Shown: one piece after another, positions 7,079 to 15,261 of the stretch
Position numbering within the stretch: the stretch's first letter is position 1
Layout: each line of letters begins with the position of its first letter
Source of the DNA: a virus
IMG/VR virus record: IMGVR_UViG_3300034418_011125
Coordinates: 1-31,938 of that record
Length of the DNA stretch: 31,938 bases
Direction: 5' to 3' (one strand)
Program-made: the position numbers and the translations under genes
The notes under the pieces: model-generated
What the model was told of the DNA's origin: nothing
The model's input: the letters and a program-made list of their open reading frames with translations, nothing else
Databases searched by the model: none

Positions 7079-8821
7079 ATGGCAGAAGTATTAATATCAC
7101 CGGGTGTTTTAGCAAGAGAAAACGACCAATCACAAATAACAGCAGGACCAGTACAAGCTGGAGCTGCAATTATTGGACCAGCCGTAAAAGGTCAACAAAA
7201 TATTCCTAAACTAGTAACTAGCTATTCTGAATATTTAGCTAATTTTGGTAGTACATTTTTAAGTGGATCGAATCAATATACATATTTTACATCGATCTCA
7301 GCTTATAATTATTTTCAAAATGGTGGAACTTCATTATTAGTAACTAGAGTAACTCCAGGAGCTTTTAGTGCTGCCACATCATCATTAATACCAACAGGAT
7401 CTGCTGGAACATTAACTGCAGATACATCTCCTTTTGTATTAGAAACATTAGCTCATGGTAATATAATGAATTCTGGTCCTCAAGCCGATGTTGGAACTAA
7501 CGGAACATTAACATCAGGATCATCTGATAACTTTAGATGGGAAATAACAAATCCAAGTACTTCATCAGGTGTATTTTCATTATTAATAAGACAAGGTAAT
7601 GATACTCAAACTTCTAAACAAGTAGTTGAAACATTTTCAAACATATCATTAGATCCATTAGCTACAAATTATGTTTCAAAAGTAATTGGTGATCAAGTAC
7701 AAACAGTAAGAGGATCAGGAACTGATGTTTATTTACAATCATCTGGATCTTATCCAAATGCTTCAAGATATGTAAGAGTAAAAGAAGTTAATTTCCAAAC
7801 TCCTAATTATTTTGATAACGCCGGAAGTCCAAAAGATATATTTACAGGATCAATACCAGCTGCATCCTCAGGATCATTTGGGGGTGGTATAGGTGACATA
7901 TCAGGAAGTGGTGACCCATCAAAATTCTATCAAAACATTAATGATGTAGATTCTCAAGGTTTAGTAGGTACAGATTATACAACAGCAATTAATCTACTTG
8001 CAAATAGAGATGACTTTAGATATAATATGATCACAGCTCCAGGTTTAATATTAGCAAATGGTACTACAGGAGCAGGTTGGACAACAATTCAATCAAATTG
8101 TGAAACTAGAGGAGATGCAATATTTGTAGGTGATTTAGTTAATTATAATGCTTCATTAACACAAGTAACAGGACAAGCAGCTTCAGTTGATTCCTCATAT
8201 GTAGCTTCATATTGGCCTTGGTTACAAGTAATTGACCCAGATTCAAGAGATTTAGTTTGGGTTCCAGCTTCAACAATGATACCAGGAGTATATGCTTACA
8301 ATGATAGAGCAGGTGAGCCATGGTTTGCACCAGCGGGTATTAATAGAGGAGGATTAGGAGCAGTTAATCAGGCAGAAAGAAAATTAACTAATACTAATAG
8401 AGATGATTTATATACTGGAAAAGTAAATCCTATAGCTTCATTCCCAGGACAAGGAATTGTAGTATTTGGACAGAAAACACTTCAAACTAAAGCTTCTGCT
8501 TTAGATAGAGTAAATGTAAGAAGATTACTAATTACACTTAAAAATTATATTTCACAAATCGCTGATACATTAGTATTCGAACAAAATACTGCAGCTACAA
8601 GAAATACATTTTTAGCTCAAGTTAATCCTTACTTAGAGTCAGTACAACAAAGACAAGGTTTATATGCATTTAAAGTAGTAATGGATAATACAAATAACAC
8701 ACCAGATGTAATTGACAGAAATGAATTAATTGGTGCTGTTTATTTACAACCAACTAAAACGGCTGAATTTATTTACCTAGACTTTAACATTTTACCAACT
8801 GGAGCAACTTTCCCAGCATAA
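7079..8821 (+). CDS. gp18: Contractile tail sheath protein, T4 gp18-like
   Basis: A 580-residue sheath subunit. The N-terminus, MAEVLISPGVLARENDQSQ, followed by GPVQAGAAIIGPAVKG and a VTSYSEYLANFGS-type segment, is the usual start of contractile sheath proteins. NYFQNGGTSLLVTRV (about 80-94) is also typical. The C-terminal domain has NVRRLLITLKNYISQI (about 479-494), EQNTAATRNTFLAQVNPYLE (about 501-520), QQRQGLYAFKV, and an ending of the form ...PTKTAEFIYLDFNI. These C-terminal blocks form the conserved inner part of the sheath that contacts the tube and the neighbouring subunits. Length is slightly below T4 gp18 (659), so the protruding variable domain is probably smaller. The tube gene follows 46 nt downstream with a copy of the same leader. 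Confidence 0.95.
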   Translation: MAEVLISPGVLARENDQSQITAGPVQAGAAIIGPAVKGQQNIPKLVTSYSEYLANFGSTFLSGSNQYTYFTSISAYNYFQNGGTSLLVTRVTPGAFSAATSSLIPTGSAGTLTADTSPFVLETLAHGNIMNSGPQADVGTNGTLTSGSSDNFRWEITNPSTSSGVFSLLIRQGNDTQTSKQVVETFSNISLDPLATNYVSKVIGDQVQTVRGSGTDVYLQSSGSYPNASRYVRVKEVNFQTPNYFDNAGSPKDIFTGSIPAASSGSFGGGIGDISGSGDPSKFYQNINDVDSQGLVGTDYTTAINLLANRDDFRYNMITAPGLILANGTTGAGWTTIQSNCETRGDAIFVGDLVNYNASLTQVTGQAASVDSSYVASYWPWLQVIDPDSRDLVWVPASTMIPGVYAYNDRAGEPWFAPAGINRGGLGAVNQAERKLTNTNRDDLYTGKVNPIASFPGQGIVVFGQKTLQTKASALDRVNVRRLLITLKNYISQIADTLVFEQNTAATRNTFLAQVNPYLESVQQRQGLYAFKVVMDNTNNTPDVIDRNELIGAVYLQPTKTAEFIYLDFNILPTGATFPA

Positions 8822-8837
8822 AAATGAAAAACAATAA

Positions 8838-8856
8838 TATTTATAATAAAATAAAA
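8838..8856 (+). promoter_or_regulatory. Putative promoter motif upstream of the tail tube gene
   Basis: TATTTATAATAAAATAAAA begins 30 nt before the tube ATG (8868). It is identical over 19 nt to the sheath-gene copy at 7049-7067. Confidence 0.6.
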
Positions 8857-8867
8857 TAACATAAAAA

Positions 8868-9356
8868 ATGGCAGTATTAGATCCCAACGAAATATTTTTC
8901 ACCGCTTTTGAACCAAAAGTAGCTAATAGATTTGTATTGTATGTTGATGGTATACCATCGTATATAATTAAAGGAGTTAGTGGAATGGGGTTCGCGCAAG
9001 ATGAAATAGTATTAAATCATATAAACACTTATAGAAAAGTAAAAGGTAAATTAAGATGGAATGATTTAACAATGGAATTATTTGATCCTATTACCCCTTC
9101 AGGAGCTCAAGCAGTAATGGAGTGGACAAGATTACACCATGAATCAGTTACTGGTAGAGATGGTTATTCTGATTTCTATAAAAAAGATTTAACTATTGAT
9201 GTATTAGGTCCTGTAGGTGATGTAGTATCAGAATGGATTATTAAAGGTGCATTTATTAAAGATGCTGCATTTGGTGACATGAATTGGGATGATGACACCA
9301 CTGTAATGAATATTTCATTAACAATAGGAATGGATTACTGCGTATTAAATTTCTAA
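8868..9356 (+). CDS. gp19: Tail tube protein, T4 gp19-like
   Basis: A 162-residue tail tube subunit that stacks as hexameric rings inside the sheath. FEPKVANRFVLYVDGIPSYI (about 14-33) followed by IKGVSGMGF, then GKLRWNDLTMELFDPI (about 60-75), and a WIIKGAFIKDAAFGDMNWDD block (about 125-144), with a final LTIGMDYC strand, match the T4 gp19 family in order and length (T4 gp19 is 163 residues). It follows the sheath gene and is closed by a strong hairpin terminator at 9382-9407, consistent with high-level expression. No Shine-Dalgarno; the start sits in CATAAAAAATGG. Confidence 0.95.
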   Translation: MAVLDPNEIFFTAFEPKVANRFVLYVDGIPSYIIKGVSGMGFAQDEIVLNHINTYRKVKGKLRWNDLTMELFDPITPSGAQAVMEWTRLHHESVTGRDGYSDFYKKDLTIDVLGPVGDVVSEWIIKGAFIKDAAFGDMNWDDDTTVMNISLTIGMDYCVLNF

Positions 9357-9381
9357 AAGAAAATTTATATATTTTACATTT

Positions 9382-9407
9382 AAGCTTGGCTTCGGTCAAG
9401 CTTTTTT
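9382..9407 (+). terminator. Rho-independent terminator with UUCG tetraloop
   Basis: A 9-bp stem AAGCTTGGC / GTCAAGCTT (one G-U pair) closes a TTCG tetraloop through a C-G pair, directly followed by a T-run (9402-9407). It starts 25 nt after the tail tube stop. It should end most transcripts of the sheath/tube unit and separate these abundant proteins from the chaperone and tape-measure genes. Confidence 0.88.
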
Positions 9408-9417
9408 GTATTATGTA

Positions 9418-9431
9418 TATGTATAATAAAA
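9418..9431 (+). promoter_or_regulatory. Variant promoter-like motif TATGTATAATAAAA
   Basis: It differs by one base from the TATTTATAATAAAA consensus and lies 39 nt before the ATG at 9457 and 10 nt after the terminator T-run. This is a logical place for a new transcription start. Confidence 0.5.
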
Positions 9432-9456
9432 CACAAGTTATTAACAAATAAAAATT

Positions 9457-10185
9457 ATGAGCGAAGAAAAATTCCAATTCCCCACAGAATTTGTTGATTT
9501 ACCATCAGAAGGTAAAATTTATCCTAAAGATCATCCATTATCATCTGGAAGAGTAGAAATGAAATATATGACTGCTAAAGAAGAAGATATTTTAACTAAC
9601 CAGAATTATATAGAAAAAGGAATTGTATTAGATAGATTAATAGAAGCTCTTACTATGAATAAATTTGATATTAAAGATATTCATCCTGGAGATAAAAATG
9701 CAATTTTTATATCTGCTAGAATATTAGGTTATGGTTCAGAATATAAATTTGAATATGCTGGAAAGGAATATACAATTGATTTAACAAAAGTTAAAAATAA
9801 ACCATTTGATATTAAATCTTTAACAGATGAAGGTTATGGTACTTTTGAAATGCCTTCAAATGGAACTATAGTAAAATATAAATATTTAACTGAAAAAGAT
9901 GTTGATAATATTACTCAAGAAGTATTAGGGATTTCTAAAATAAGTAAAGGAGCAGCTCCTGAAATTACTACAAAATTAAAACATCAAATTGTTTCGGTTA
10001 ATGGGGATAGTAATAAATCTGAAATTCGTAAATATGTTGATACTTTTCTCTTAGCTCGTGATTCTAGAGCATTAAGAAATCATATTAGAGACACAGCTCC
10101 TGATGTCGATTTAAATTATGTAACTGATGATGGAACTACAATTTCAATTCCTATTACTATAAATTTTTTCTGGCCCGATCTTTAA
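9457..10185 (+). CDS. gp26: gp26-type baseplate / tail assembly chaperone protein (zero-frame product)
   Basis: A 242-residue protein. FVDLPSEGKIYPKDHPL (about 12-28) and VEMKYMTAKEEDILTN (about 33-48) are the hallmark of the T4_baseplate family that includes T4 gp26, annotated as a baseplate hub assembly protein. It ends ITINFFWPDL. The gene lies between the tube and the tape measure, exactly where many tailed phages place their tail assembly chaperone pair (lambda G/GT). Near its end is a slippery run (10161-10170) followed by a hairpin, and a -1 frame that stays open for 97 more codons, so a longer fused product is expected. Its start follows terminator 9382-9407 and a promoter-like site. 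Chaperone function is inferred from position and frameshift, not shown by the family name. Confidence 0.82.
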   Translation: MSEEKFQFPTEFVDLPSEGKIYPKDHPLSSGRVEMKYMTAKEEDILTNQNYIEKGIVLDRLIEALTMNKFDIKDIHPGDKNAIFISARILGYGSEYKFEYAGKEYTIDLTKVKNKPFDIKSLTDEGYGTFEMPSNGTIVKYKYLTEKDVDNITQEVLGISKISKGAAPEITTKLKHQIVSVNGDSNKSEIRKYVDTFLLARDSRALRNHIRDTAPDVDLNYVTDDGTTISIPITINFFWPDL

Positions 10186-10463
10186 ATGATTTCCCAAAGT
10201 ATCGGGTAAAAGTATTTCATGAAATACACGAAATAGTTTTCCATGGTGGTGGAGGTTACGATTTCCATACTGTATATAATATGCCTCTTTGGTTACGTAG
10301 ATTAACTTTTAATAAAATGAAAGAATTTTACGATGCTAGAGAAAAATCTCAAAACCCAAAAGAAGCAGGTGAAATTGATATGGCAAATCCGGATAAATCC
10401 CAACTTCCAACAAAAAGAACAGTATCTCCACCAAGTTATGTAGCTAAAAGATTAAAGAAATAG
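9457..10463 (+). CDS. Predicted -1 frameshift fusion of the gp26-type protein (about 335 aa)
   Basis: The -1 frame (codons at positions divisible by 3) is open from 10131 to the stop at 10461-10463 and overlaps the gp26-type gene. A shift at A_AAT_TTT (10161-10167) or T_TTT_TTC (10164-10170) joins residues 1-238 to 97 more, starting LARSLNDFPKYRVKVFHEIH. The extension has FHGGGGYDFHTVYNMPLWLRR and FTFNKMKEFYDARE-like helices and a basic, Pro-rich end. Its only in-frame ATG (10281) falls inside the VYNMPLWLRR block, so starting there would cut the domain in half. The first 35 codons after the overlap have no ATG, GTG or TTG, which supports expression by frameshift. By analogy with lambda gpGT, the extension could recruit the tape measure or tube subunits. 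The tape measure starts 31 nt downstream. Confidence 0.72.
10161..10206 (+). promoter_or_regulatory. Programmed -1 frameshift signal: slippery run plus bulged hairpin
   Basis: AAATTTTTTC at 10161-10170 provides two in-phase heptamers of the form X_XXY_YYZ: A_AAT_TTT (10161) and T_TTT_TTC (10164). Six bases after the first (three after the second) begins a hairpin: CCCGATCTTT (10174-10183) pairs with AAAG (10196-10199) and ATCGGG (10201-10206), with a single T bulge at 10200 and a 12-nt loop. The zero-frame stop TAA (10183-10185) is within the structure. The GC-rich base of the stem stands out in this AT-rich DNA. Confidence 0.75.
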
Positions 10464-10473
10464 TAGTTTTTAA

Positions 10474-10487
10474 TATTTATAATAAAA
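10474..10487 (+). promoter_or_regulatory. Putative promoter motif upstream of the tape measure gene
   Basis: An exact TATTTATAATAAAA, 21 nt before the ATG at 10495, located in the 31-nt gap after the frameshift extension. Confidence 0.55.
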
Positions 10488-10494
10488 TTGCTAT

Positions 10495-12759
10495 ATGGCT
10501 GGACTTGAAGGTTTAGGAAAAGATGACTTAAAAAGAGTACTTGATATTAGGGCTGCGGTTGCAGACGTAAAATCTGAAATAGCATCAGCAAATAAACAAT
10601 TTAAAAAATTAGGAATAAATGCTGGGGATGTTAATAGTGAAATTTCTAAAATTACAGCAGCAACTAAAGGATTTGCTGATCTACAAGATGAAGCAGCAAA
10701 ATCAGCAAAAGCAACAGCAGAAGCTATTAAAGGTGAAGCTAAACAATTAGCTATAGTAAGAACTCTTAATATTCAAATTAATGCTTTAACAAAAAAATCA
10801 TTAACAGCTAATGAAACACAGTCAAAATTATTCCAAGCTCAGGCTGAAAGGTTATCATCTGTAAGAGATAGTGCTCAAGATTTAGCAAATGAATTTGGAA
10901 AAATAGCAGAATCATCCTCTACATTAGATAGGAAAACAATGTGGTTTACTGCTTTTTCTGACTTTACAAAAGACATACCAGGTTTAAGAGTACTTTCAGG
11001 ACCCTTCGAAGCTGCAGCTAAAGCTTCAAGAGAAACTGTAATAAATAATGCTAAAGCTTCAGATATAAAAGAAAGATTAAGTAAATTAACTACTGAAGAG
11101 CTAAAAACAGGTAAAGGACTTACAAGAGAAAGATTAAAATCTCTTAATTTAGAAGATATAACCCAAGGAAAATCAGGTGCTGCAGCACGTAATCTATTAT
11201 CAAGTGCTAAAAATCAAGCAAAAATCCAATCTTCGGGTATAGCTGGGATGAAAGCAGGATTTAAAGGATTAAAAGGAATAATTGGAAAAGCTTTTGCTCC
11301 TATAGCAATTATAACAACTTTTGTAAAAGCTATTCAGCTTATATTTGGAGCAATGAAAAAAGCATCAGAACAAACAGCTAAATTTTCAAATAATTTATTA
11401 GTTAGTAGGCAAGCTGCTGAAGAGCTTAGAGATGCTACTTATGAAACAGTTGCAGGATTTAATTTAGCTTCAACAGCAGCAGGTGGTGTTGCAATAACCC
11501 AGGAAGGGTTATTAAAAACAATGGATGCTATTAATAAAAAATTAGGTTTCCAAGTAAATATATTACAAGATTTTGGGGGAGAAATGAAAGCAAATGTAGC
11601 AGAAGCTACAATGATGTCTGAAAAATTTGGTTTAAGTGCTGATGCTTCTGCAAAATTATTTTTAGAATCAGTTAAAACTGGTAAACCCCTTAAAGAAATG
11701 ACTAAAGAGTATTTTGGTCAAGCAGGATTTTTAAGTGCACAGGAGGGACTAACAGCTGATGTAGTAGGTAATTTAGAAGAAGCAACAAAAGTATCAGGAA
11801 ATTTAAGAGCTAATTTTAAAGGTAGTTCATTTGCAATTGCACAAGGTATATTTAATGCAAAAAGATTAGGTTTTGAACTAGCTCAAATGGAAGGAATATC
11901 TAGTAATTTATTAAACTTTGAAAGTTCTATAGCATCAGAAATGGAAGCTGAATTACTTACAGGTAAACAGTTAAATCTAGAAAAAGCAAGAGAAGCAGCT
12001 TTAGCAGGTAAAACTGGGGTTCTAATGGATGAAATATCAAAACAAGTAGGAACCCAACAAGATTTTCTAAAAATGAATGTTATTCAAAGACAAGCTTTAG
12101 CTAAAGCTGTTGGGTTAGAAGCTGATGAATTAGCTGATATGTTTGATAAAAGAGCTAAAAATGATGCATTAGCAAAGGAAAATTTAAAAGTTCAAAATAG
12201 ACTTAAAAAAGAAGGAATTAAGCTACAATATGATGAAAATGGTGCTATAATTAATGGGTTACAAGAAATTAGATTAGCTGCTGAAGCAGCAGGAAAATCT
12301 GAAGAAGAAATAAGAGAAATTCTAGGTGAACAAGTTTATTTAAGAAAATCAGAACAATCAGCAACAGAAAAATTCAATAAATCATTAGCTAGGGCAAAAG
12401 ATATATTTGCTTCTTTTGTAGAAGGTGGTTCTTTAGATAAGTTAGCAAACTTTGTAGAAAGTTTTGTTTCTAATCCTTTAGCGACTTTAATTAGTGGACC
12501 ATCTACACCAACAGCATCTACAGTTACAACAACAGGAGGCACAGCATCAGATTTTATTTCAAGACCAGGCCAACCAATTCAAAAATTTAGAAAAGATGAT
12601 GTTATAGTTGGTGGAACTAGTTTAGGAGGAGGTAATAATGGAGAAGTTACGGCATTATTAAAAGAATTAATAGTAGCAGTTAAAGAAGGTGGTGATGTGT
12701 TTATTGATGGAAATAAAGTAGGTAAATCATTAGCATTAGCAACCTCTAATATGGGGTAA
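10495..12759 (+). CDS. Tail tape measure protein
   Basis: A 754-residue mostly helical protein. The first 130 residues are Ala/Lys/Glu-rich with coiled-coil character. A hydrophobic stretch GKAFAPIAIITTFVKAIQLI lies at about 265-284, like the membrane-active segment in many tape measures. Long helical repeats follow to about 650, then a Ser/Thr/Gly/Pro linker, and the end VFIDGNKVGKSLALATSNMG (735-754), which resembles the D.(Y/F)(L/I)DG.KVG..LA ending of many tape measures. Location right after the chaperone pair and before baseplate proteins fits. In T4 this role belongs to gp29. Using the usual 0.15 nm per residue, the tail would be roughly 110 nm long (inference). Confidence 0.87.
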   Translation: MAGLEGLGKDDLKRVLDIRAAVADVKSEIASANKQFKKLGINAGDVNSEISKITAATKGFADLQDEAAKSAKATAEAIKGEAKQLAIVRTLNIQINALTKKSLTANETQSKLFQAQAERLSSVRDSAQDLANEFGKIAESSSTLDRKTMWFTAFSDFTKDIPGLRVLSGPFEAAAKASRETVINNAKASDIKERLSKLTTEELKTGKGLTRERLKSLNLEDITQGKSGAAARNLLSSAKNQAKIQSSGIAGMKAGFKGLKGIIGKAFAPIAIITTFVKAIQLIFGAMKKASEQTAKFSNNLLVSRQAAEELRDATYETVAGFNLASTAAGGVAITQEGLLKTMDAINKKLGFQVNILQDFGGEMKANVAEATMMSEKFGLSADASAKLFLESVKTGKPLKEMTKEYFGQAGFLSAQEGLTADVVGNLEEATKVSGNLRANFKGSSFAIAQGIFNAKRLGFELAQMEGISSNLLNFESSIASEMEAELLTGKQLNLEKAREAALAGKTGVLMDEISKQVGTQQDFLKMNVIQRQALAKAVGLEADELADMFDKRAKNDALAKENLKVQNRLKKEGIKLQYDENGAIINGLQEIRLAAEAAGKSEEEIREILGEQVYLRKSEQSATEKFNKSLARAKDIFASFVEGGSLDKLANFVESFVSNPLATLISGPSTPTASTVTTTGGTASDFISRPGQPIQKFRKDDVIVGGTSLGGGNNGEVTALLKELIVAVKEGGDVFIDGNKVGKSLALATSNMG

Positions 12760-12773
12760 TATTTATAATAAAT
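12760..12773 (+). promoter_or_regulatory. Putative promoter motif after the tape measure gene
   Basis: TATTTATAATAAAT starts at the base after the tape measure stop codon and 38 nt before the ATG at 12798. It matches the TATTTATAATAAAA family at 13 of 14 positions. Confidence 0.5.
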
Positions 12774-12797
12774 AATTAATTAATAAAAAATACAAAA

Positions 12798-13043
12798 ATG
12801 GAAAATTCATTAGTAAATAGATTAGAAAAAGATGGTTCACCTTTATCTAAAGATAATGGTGCAACACCAACTACACCTGATTTTGCAATTTCAACATTAC
12901 ATAAAGAATACTCATTAGATTCTAACCCAGATAAATTATCAGTAAGACCACGTAATGGTAATCTACCTAACGCTACTACATTAGCTGTAGGTGATGGTGT
13001 TGAAAAATATAAAGATAATTTACCTGCAGGATCATCTTTCTAA
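12798..13043 (+). CDS. Small hydrophilic protein in the baseplate cluster, unknown function
   Basis: An 81-residue polar protein with no membrane segment, cysteine or known motif. It begins MENSLVNRLEKDGSPLSKDN, is rich in Asn, Asp, Ser, Pro and Lys, and looks extended or disordered (TPTTPDFAISTLHKEYSLDS, then PRNGNLPNATTLAVGDG). It lies between the tape measure and a baseplate tube protein, 11 nt before the latter, with its own upstream promoter-like motif. A minor baseplate or assembly role is inferred from location only. The A-rich upstream sequence (AAAATACAAAAATG) is typical of starts in this window. Confidence 0.7.
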   Translation: MENSLVNRLEKDGSPLSKDNGATPTTPDFAISTLHKEYSLDSNPDKLSVRPRNGNLPNATTLAVGDGVEKYKDNLPAGSSF

Positions 13044-13054
13044 AGTAATATTAT

Positions 13055-14944
13055 ATGTCTAATACACTTACACCTGAGTCTAGGGGTCGTCTAATTAATT
13101 TAAAAACAAATCTAAAAAGTTTAAGATTTGGTGGGGATAGACCTGCTTCAGGTACAAGTGATCAACCATATGAAGTAACTCCAATACCAGAAGGAACAGG
13201 ATATTTAAGAGATGGTATGCCTCTTCAATCAGGTCCTGATTTTATATTAAGAGATGGTTTTTTAGCTCCTTTAAAAGCACTTAAAGATGTAAGTAGATTA
13301 GCTAAAATGTTTATTGATACTAAATCTCCAAGGGGTATATTTTTTACCTTAAAAGAAAATTTATTATCAAGAACAAGTGTAAAAACCCAGGCATCATTTG
13401 GAGCAGGTTATTTAGGAGGGGCTATGAATCAAGGTGCTTATTTACCATTAGGAACTTTACTTCAAGCAGGTTTTAATTGGGCAGGAGCTCATTTAAATAA
13501 ATTTGGGATTAATCCTATAGGATCATTAGGTGGTCCTGCTGGTGTAAATAGAAATGCTAGAGGTGGAGCAGGTGCATTAAATCCTTATTCTGTAGTAGTA
13601 CGAAATGATCAAGAAGAAAATGCTAATAGATTAGTATTATTAGGTGATTTTGTATCAACCGGAACAAATAATTCACAATTATCATTAGCAGCAGCTATTG
13701 ACCCTATAGCAAAATATAATTATAATCCTGATGCAACTACAACAAATTCAGATACCCCTATATTATATTCATACTCAGGAGGACCAGGTTCTATATTAGG
13801 AGTTGGTAAAACAAATATATTTAAAGAACGTCCTACATACAATGCTATAAGAAATTATAAAAATTTATCTTCAACTTATCCTAATTATAGTGGGGTTCAA
13901 CCTTCGGGTCTTTCTACTTTATTACATGGTGATATATTTAGAATATATTCTCAAACAGAATTAACAACTCGTAGAGGATTATATCCTAGAAGTTTTATGA
14001 ATTTTGTTATTGATTCCGAAGTAGAATTTGATGACACTACAGGAAATGTAGTATCTAAAATAATTCATAAAGCACCAAACTATGTAACCCAAAATAAAGC
14101 TGTAAGAACAGGAATGGGAGATCCTGGACAACATATAACATATGCAGTAGATGGTGTAAATAAAGAAAGAAATTTATTTGATTATAGTATATCAGCTTTT
14201 GATATGGAAGCTTTAGATAAAATAACAGCTTTAAAAATGTATGAAGCTGAAGGACCTAACCATAATTTACCTATCAATGACTTATGTAAATTTAGAATTG
14301 CAGTTATAAATAATGGACCAAGTGAAGGAAAAAAAGCAACATATTTGCATTTTAGAGCTTACATAAATGGTTTTACAGATAATTATGCTGCTACTTGGAA
14401 TGACGTTCAATATGTAGGTAGAGGTAATGTATTTAAAAATTATAGTGGATTTACTAGAGATATACAAATGGGCTTTACTATAATAGCAACATCTAAAGCT
14501 GAATTAATACCTATGTTTACTAAACTTAATTTTTTAGCTTCATCATTAGCACCAGATTATACTGAAGCAGGATTTATGAGAGGAAATATGGTTAGAATGA
14601 CTGTAGGAGGTTATTTATATGAAGTGCCTGGAGTATTAACTTCATTAACATATACTATTCCAGATGATACTACATGGGAAATAGCAATTGACACAGATGG
14701 AAAATCAGATCCTTCAGTAAAAGAATTACCTCATAGAATAGAGGTTAGTTTAGCTTTTACTCCAGTACAAGATTTCTTACCTTCACGACAAAAGTTAACT
14801 TATAACGAAAACGGTGAATTAGTAGCAGAAGAAATAGGAGAACAGCGTTTTATAAGTTTAAATAATGGAATTAATAATAATTACATAGGAGAAAATGGTT
14901 TAAGTAAATATACCCAACCTATAAAAACCCAGTCAGATGAATAG
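13055..14944 (+). CDS. Baseplate protein, possible tail-tube initiator (gp54/gp48-type role)
   Basis: A 629-residue protein. An N-terminal region of about 130 residues with KSPRGIFFTLKENLLSR and QGAYLPLGTLLQAGFNWAG segments is followed by a long central region. A C-terminal beta-rich domain (about 410-590) has YLHFRAYINGFTDNYAATWN, YVGRGNVFKNYSGFTRDI, FTIIATSKAELIPMFTKLNF and YEVPGVLTSLTYTIPDDTTW. This domain has the look of tube-like baseplate proteins, in which strands continue the tail tube; in T4, gp48 and gp54 do this. The match is by pattern and by position (directly before gp53- and gp27-like genes), so the specific T4 equivalent is uncertain. Its end overlaps the next start by 8 bases (ATGAATAG). 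Confidence 0.6.
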   Translation: MSNTLTPESRGRLINLKTNLKSLRFGGDRPASGTSDQPYEVTPIPEGTGYLRDGMPLQSGPDFILRDGFLAPLKALKDVSRLAKMFIDTKSPRGIFFTLKENLLSRTSVKTQASFGAGYLGGAMNQGAYLPLGTLLQAGFNWAGAHLNKFGINPIGSLGGPAGVNRNARGGAGALNPYSVVVRNDQEENANRLVLLGDFVSTGTNNSQLSLAAAIDPIAKYNYNPDATTTNSDTPILYSYSGGPGSILGVGKTNIFKERPTYNAIRNYKNLSSTYPNYSGVQPSGLSTLLHGDIFRIYSQTELTTRRGLYPRSFMNFVIDSEVEFDDTTGNVVSKIIHKAPNYVTQNKAVRTGMGDPGQHITYAVDGVNKERNLFDYSISAFDMEALDKITALKMYEAEGPNHNLPINDLCKFRIAVINNGPSEGKKATYLHFRAYINGFTDNYAATWNDVQYVGRGNVFKNYSGFTRDIQMGFTIIATSKAELIPMFTKLNFLASSLAPDYTEAGFMRGNMVRMTVGGYLYEVPGVLTSLTYTIPDDTTWEIAIDTDGKSDPSVKELPHRIEVSLAFTPVQDFLPSRQKLTYNENGELVAEEIGEQRFISLNNGINNNYIGENGLSKYTQPIKTQSDE

Positions 14945-15257
14945 ATATGCTGATGTAAAATTATTTAGAACTCTTAATAATAACTTAAGAAATAAGGGAC
15001 TTACTTATGGAAATTCTGCTAAATATCCTATTGTCCCTCAACAAGAAAATGATATATATGCTATAACTGAATGGGGAGATAGATTTGAAAGTTTAGCATT
15101 TCAGTTTTATGGTGATGTAACTTTATGGTGGGTAATAGCTATTGCTAATCCTAATATTGTTAATTTTTCATCAATATTTCTTCCAATAGGATCACAAATT
15201 AGAATACCACAAAATATTTCTCCTATAATTGATAGTTATAATGAATTAAATAGATAA
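14937..15257 (+). CDS. gp53: Baseplate wedge protein with LysM-like fold, T4 gp53-like
   Basis: A 106-residue protein. The core, ITEWGDRFESLAFQFYGDVT (about 43-62), then LWWVIAIANPN and a LPIGSQIRIP segment (about 82-91), is the LysM-like signature shared by T4 gp53 and P2 gpX-type tail proteins (GDR...LA..FYGD..LWW.IA.AN, then G..IRIP). In T4, gp53 is a baseplate wedge component and its LysM domain may contact peptidoglycan or neighbouring wedge proteins. The gene overlaps the upstream one by 8 bases and is followed by the hub gene after 4 bases, so the three are probably translated together. Confidence 0.87.
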   Translation: MNRYADVKLFRTLNNNLRNKGLTYGNSAKYPIVPQQENDIYAITEWGDRFESLAFQFYGDVTLWWVIAIANPNIVNFSSIFLPIGSQIRIPQNISPIIDSYNELNR

Positions 15258-15261
15258 AGTT

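Noticed and set aside
10186-10209. Mini-ORF starting at the ATG just after the gp26-type stop
   Set aside because: It stops after seven codons and is not in the frame of the downstream domain.
10281-10463. An independent 60-aa gene starting at the ATG at 10281
   Set aside because: That ATG sits inside the VYNMPLWLRR block and leaves the open upstream 50 codons in the same frame unexplained; a frameshift fusion fits better, though internal initiation is not excluded.
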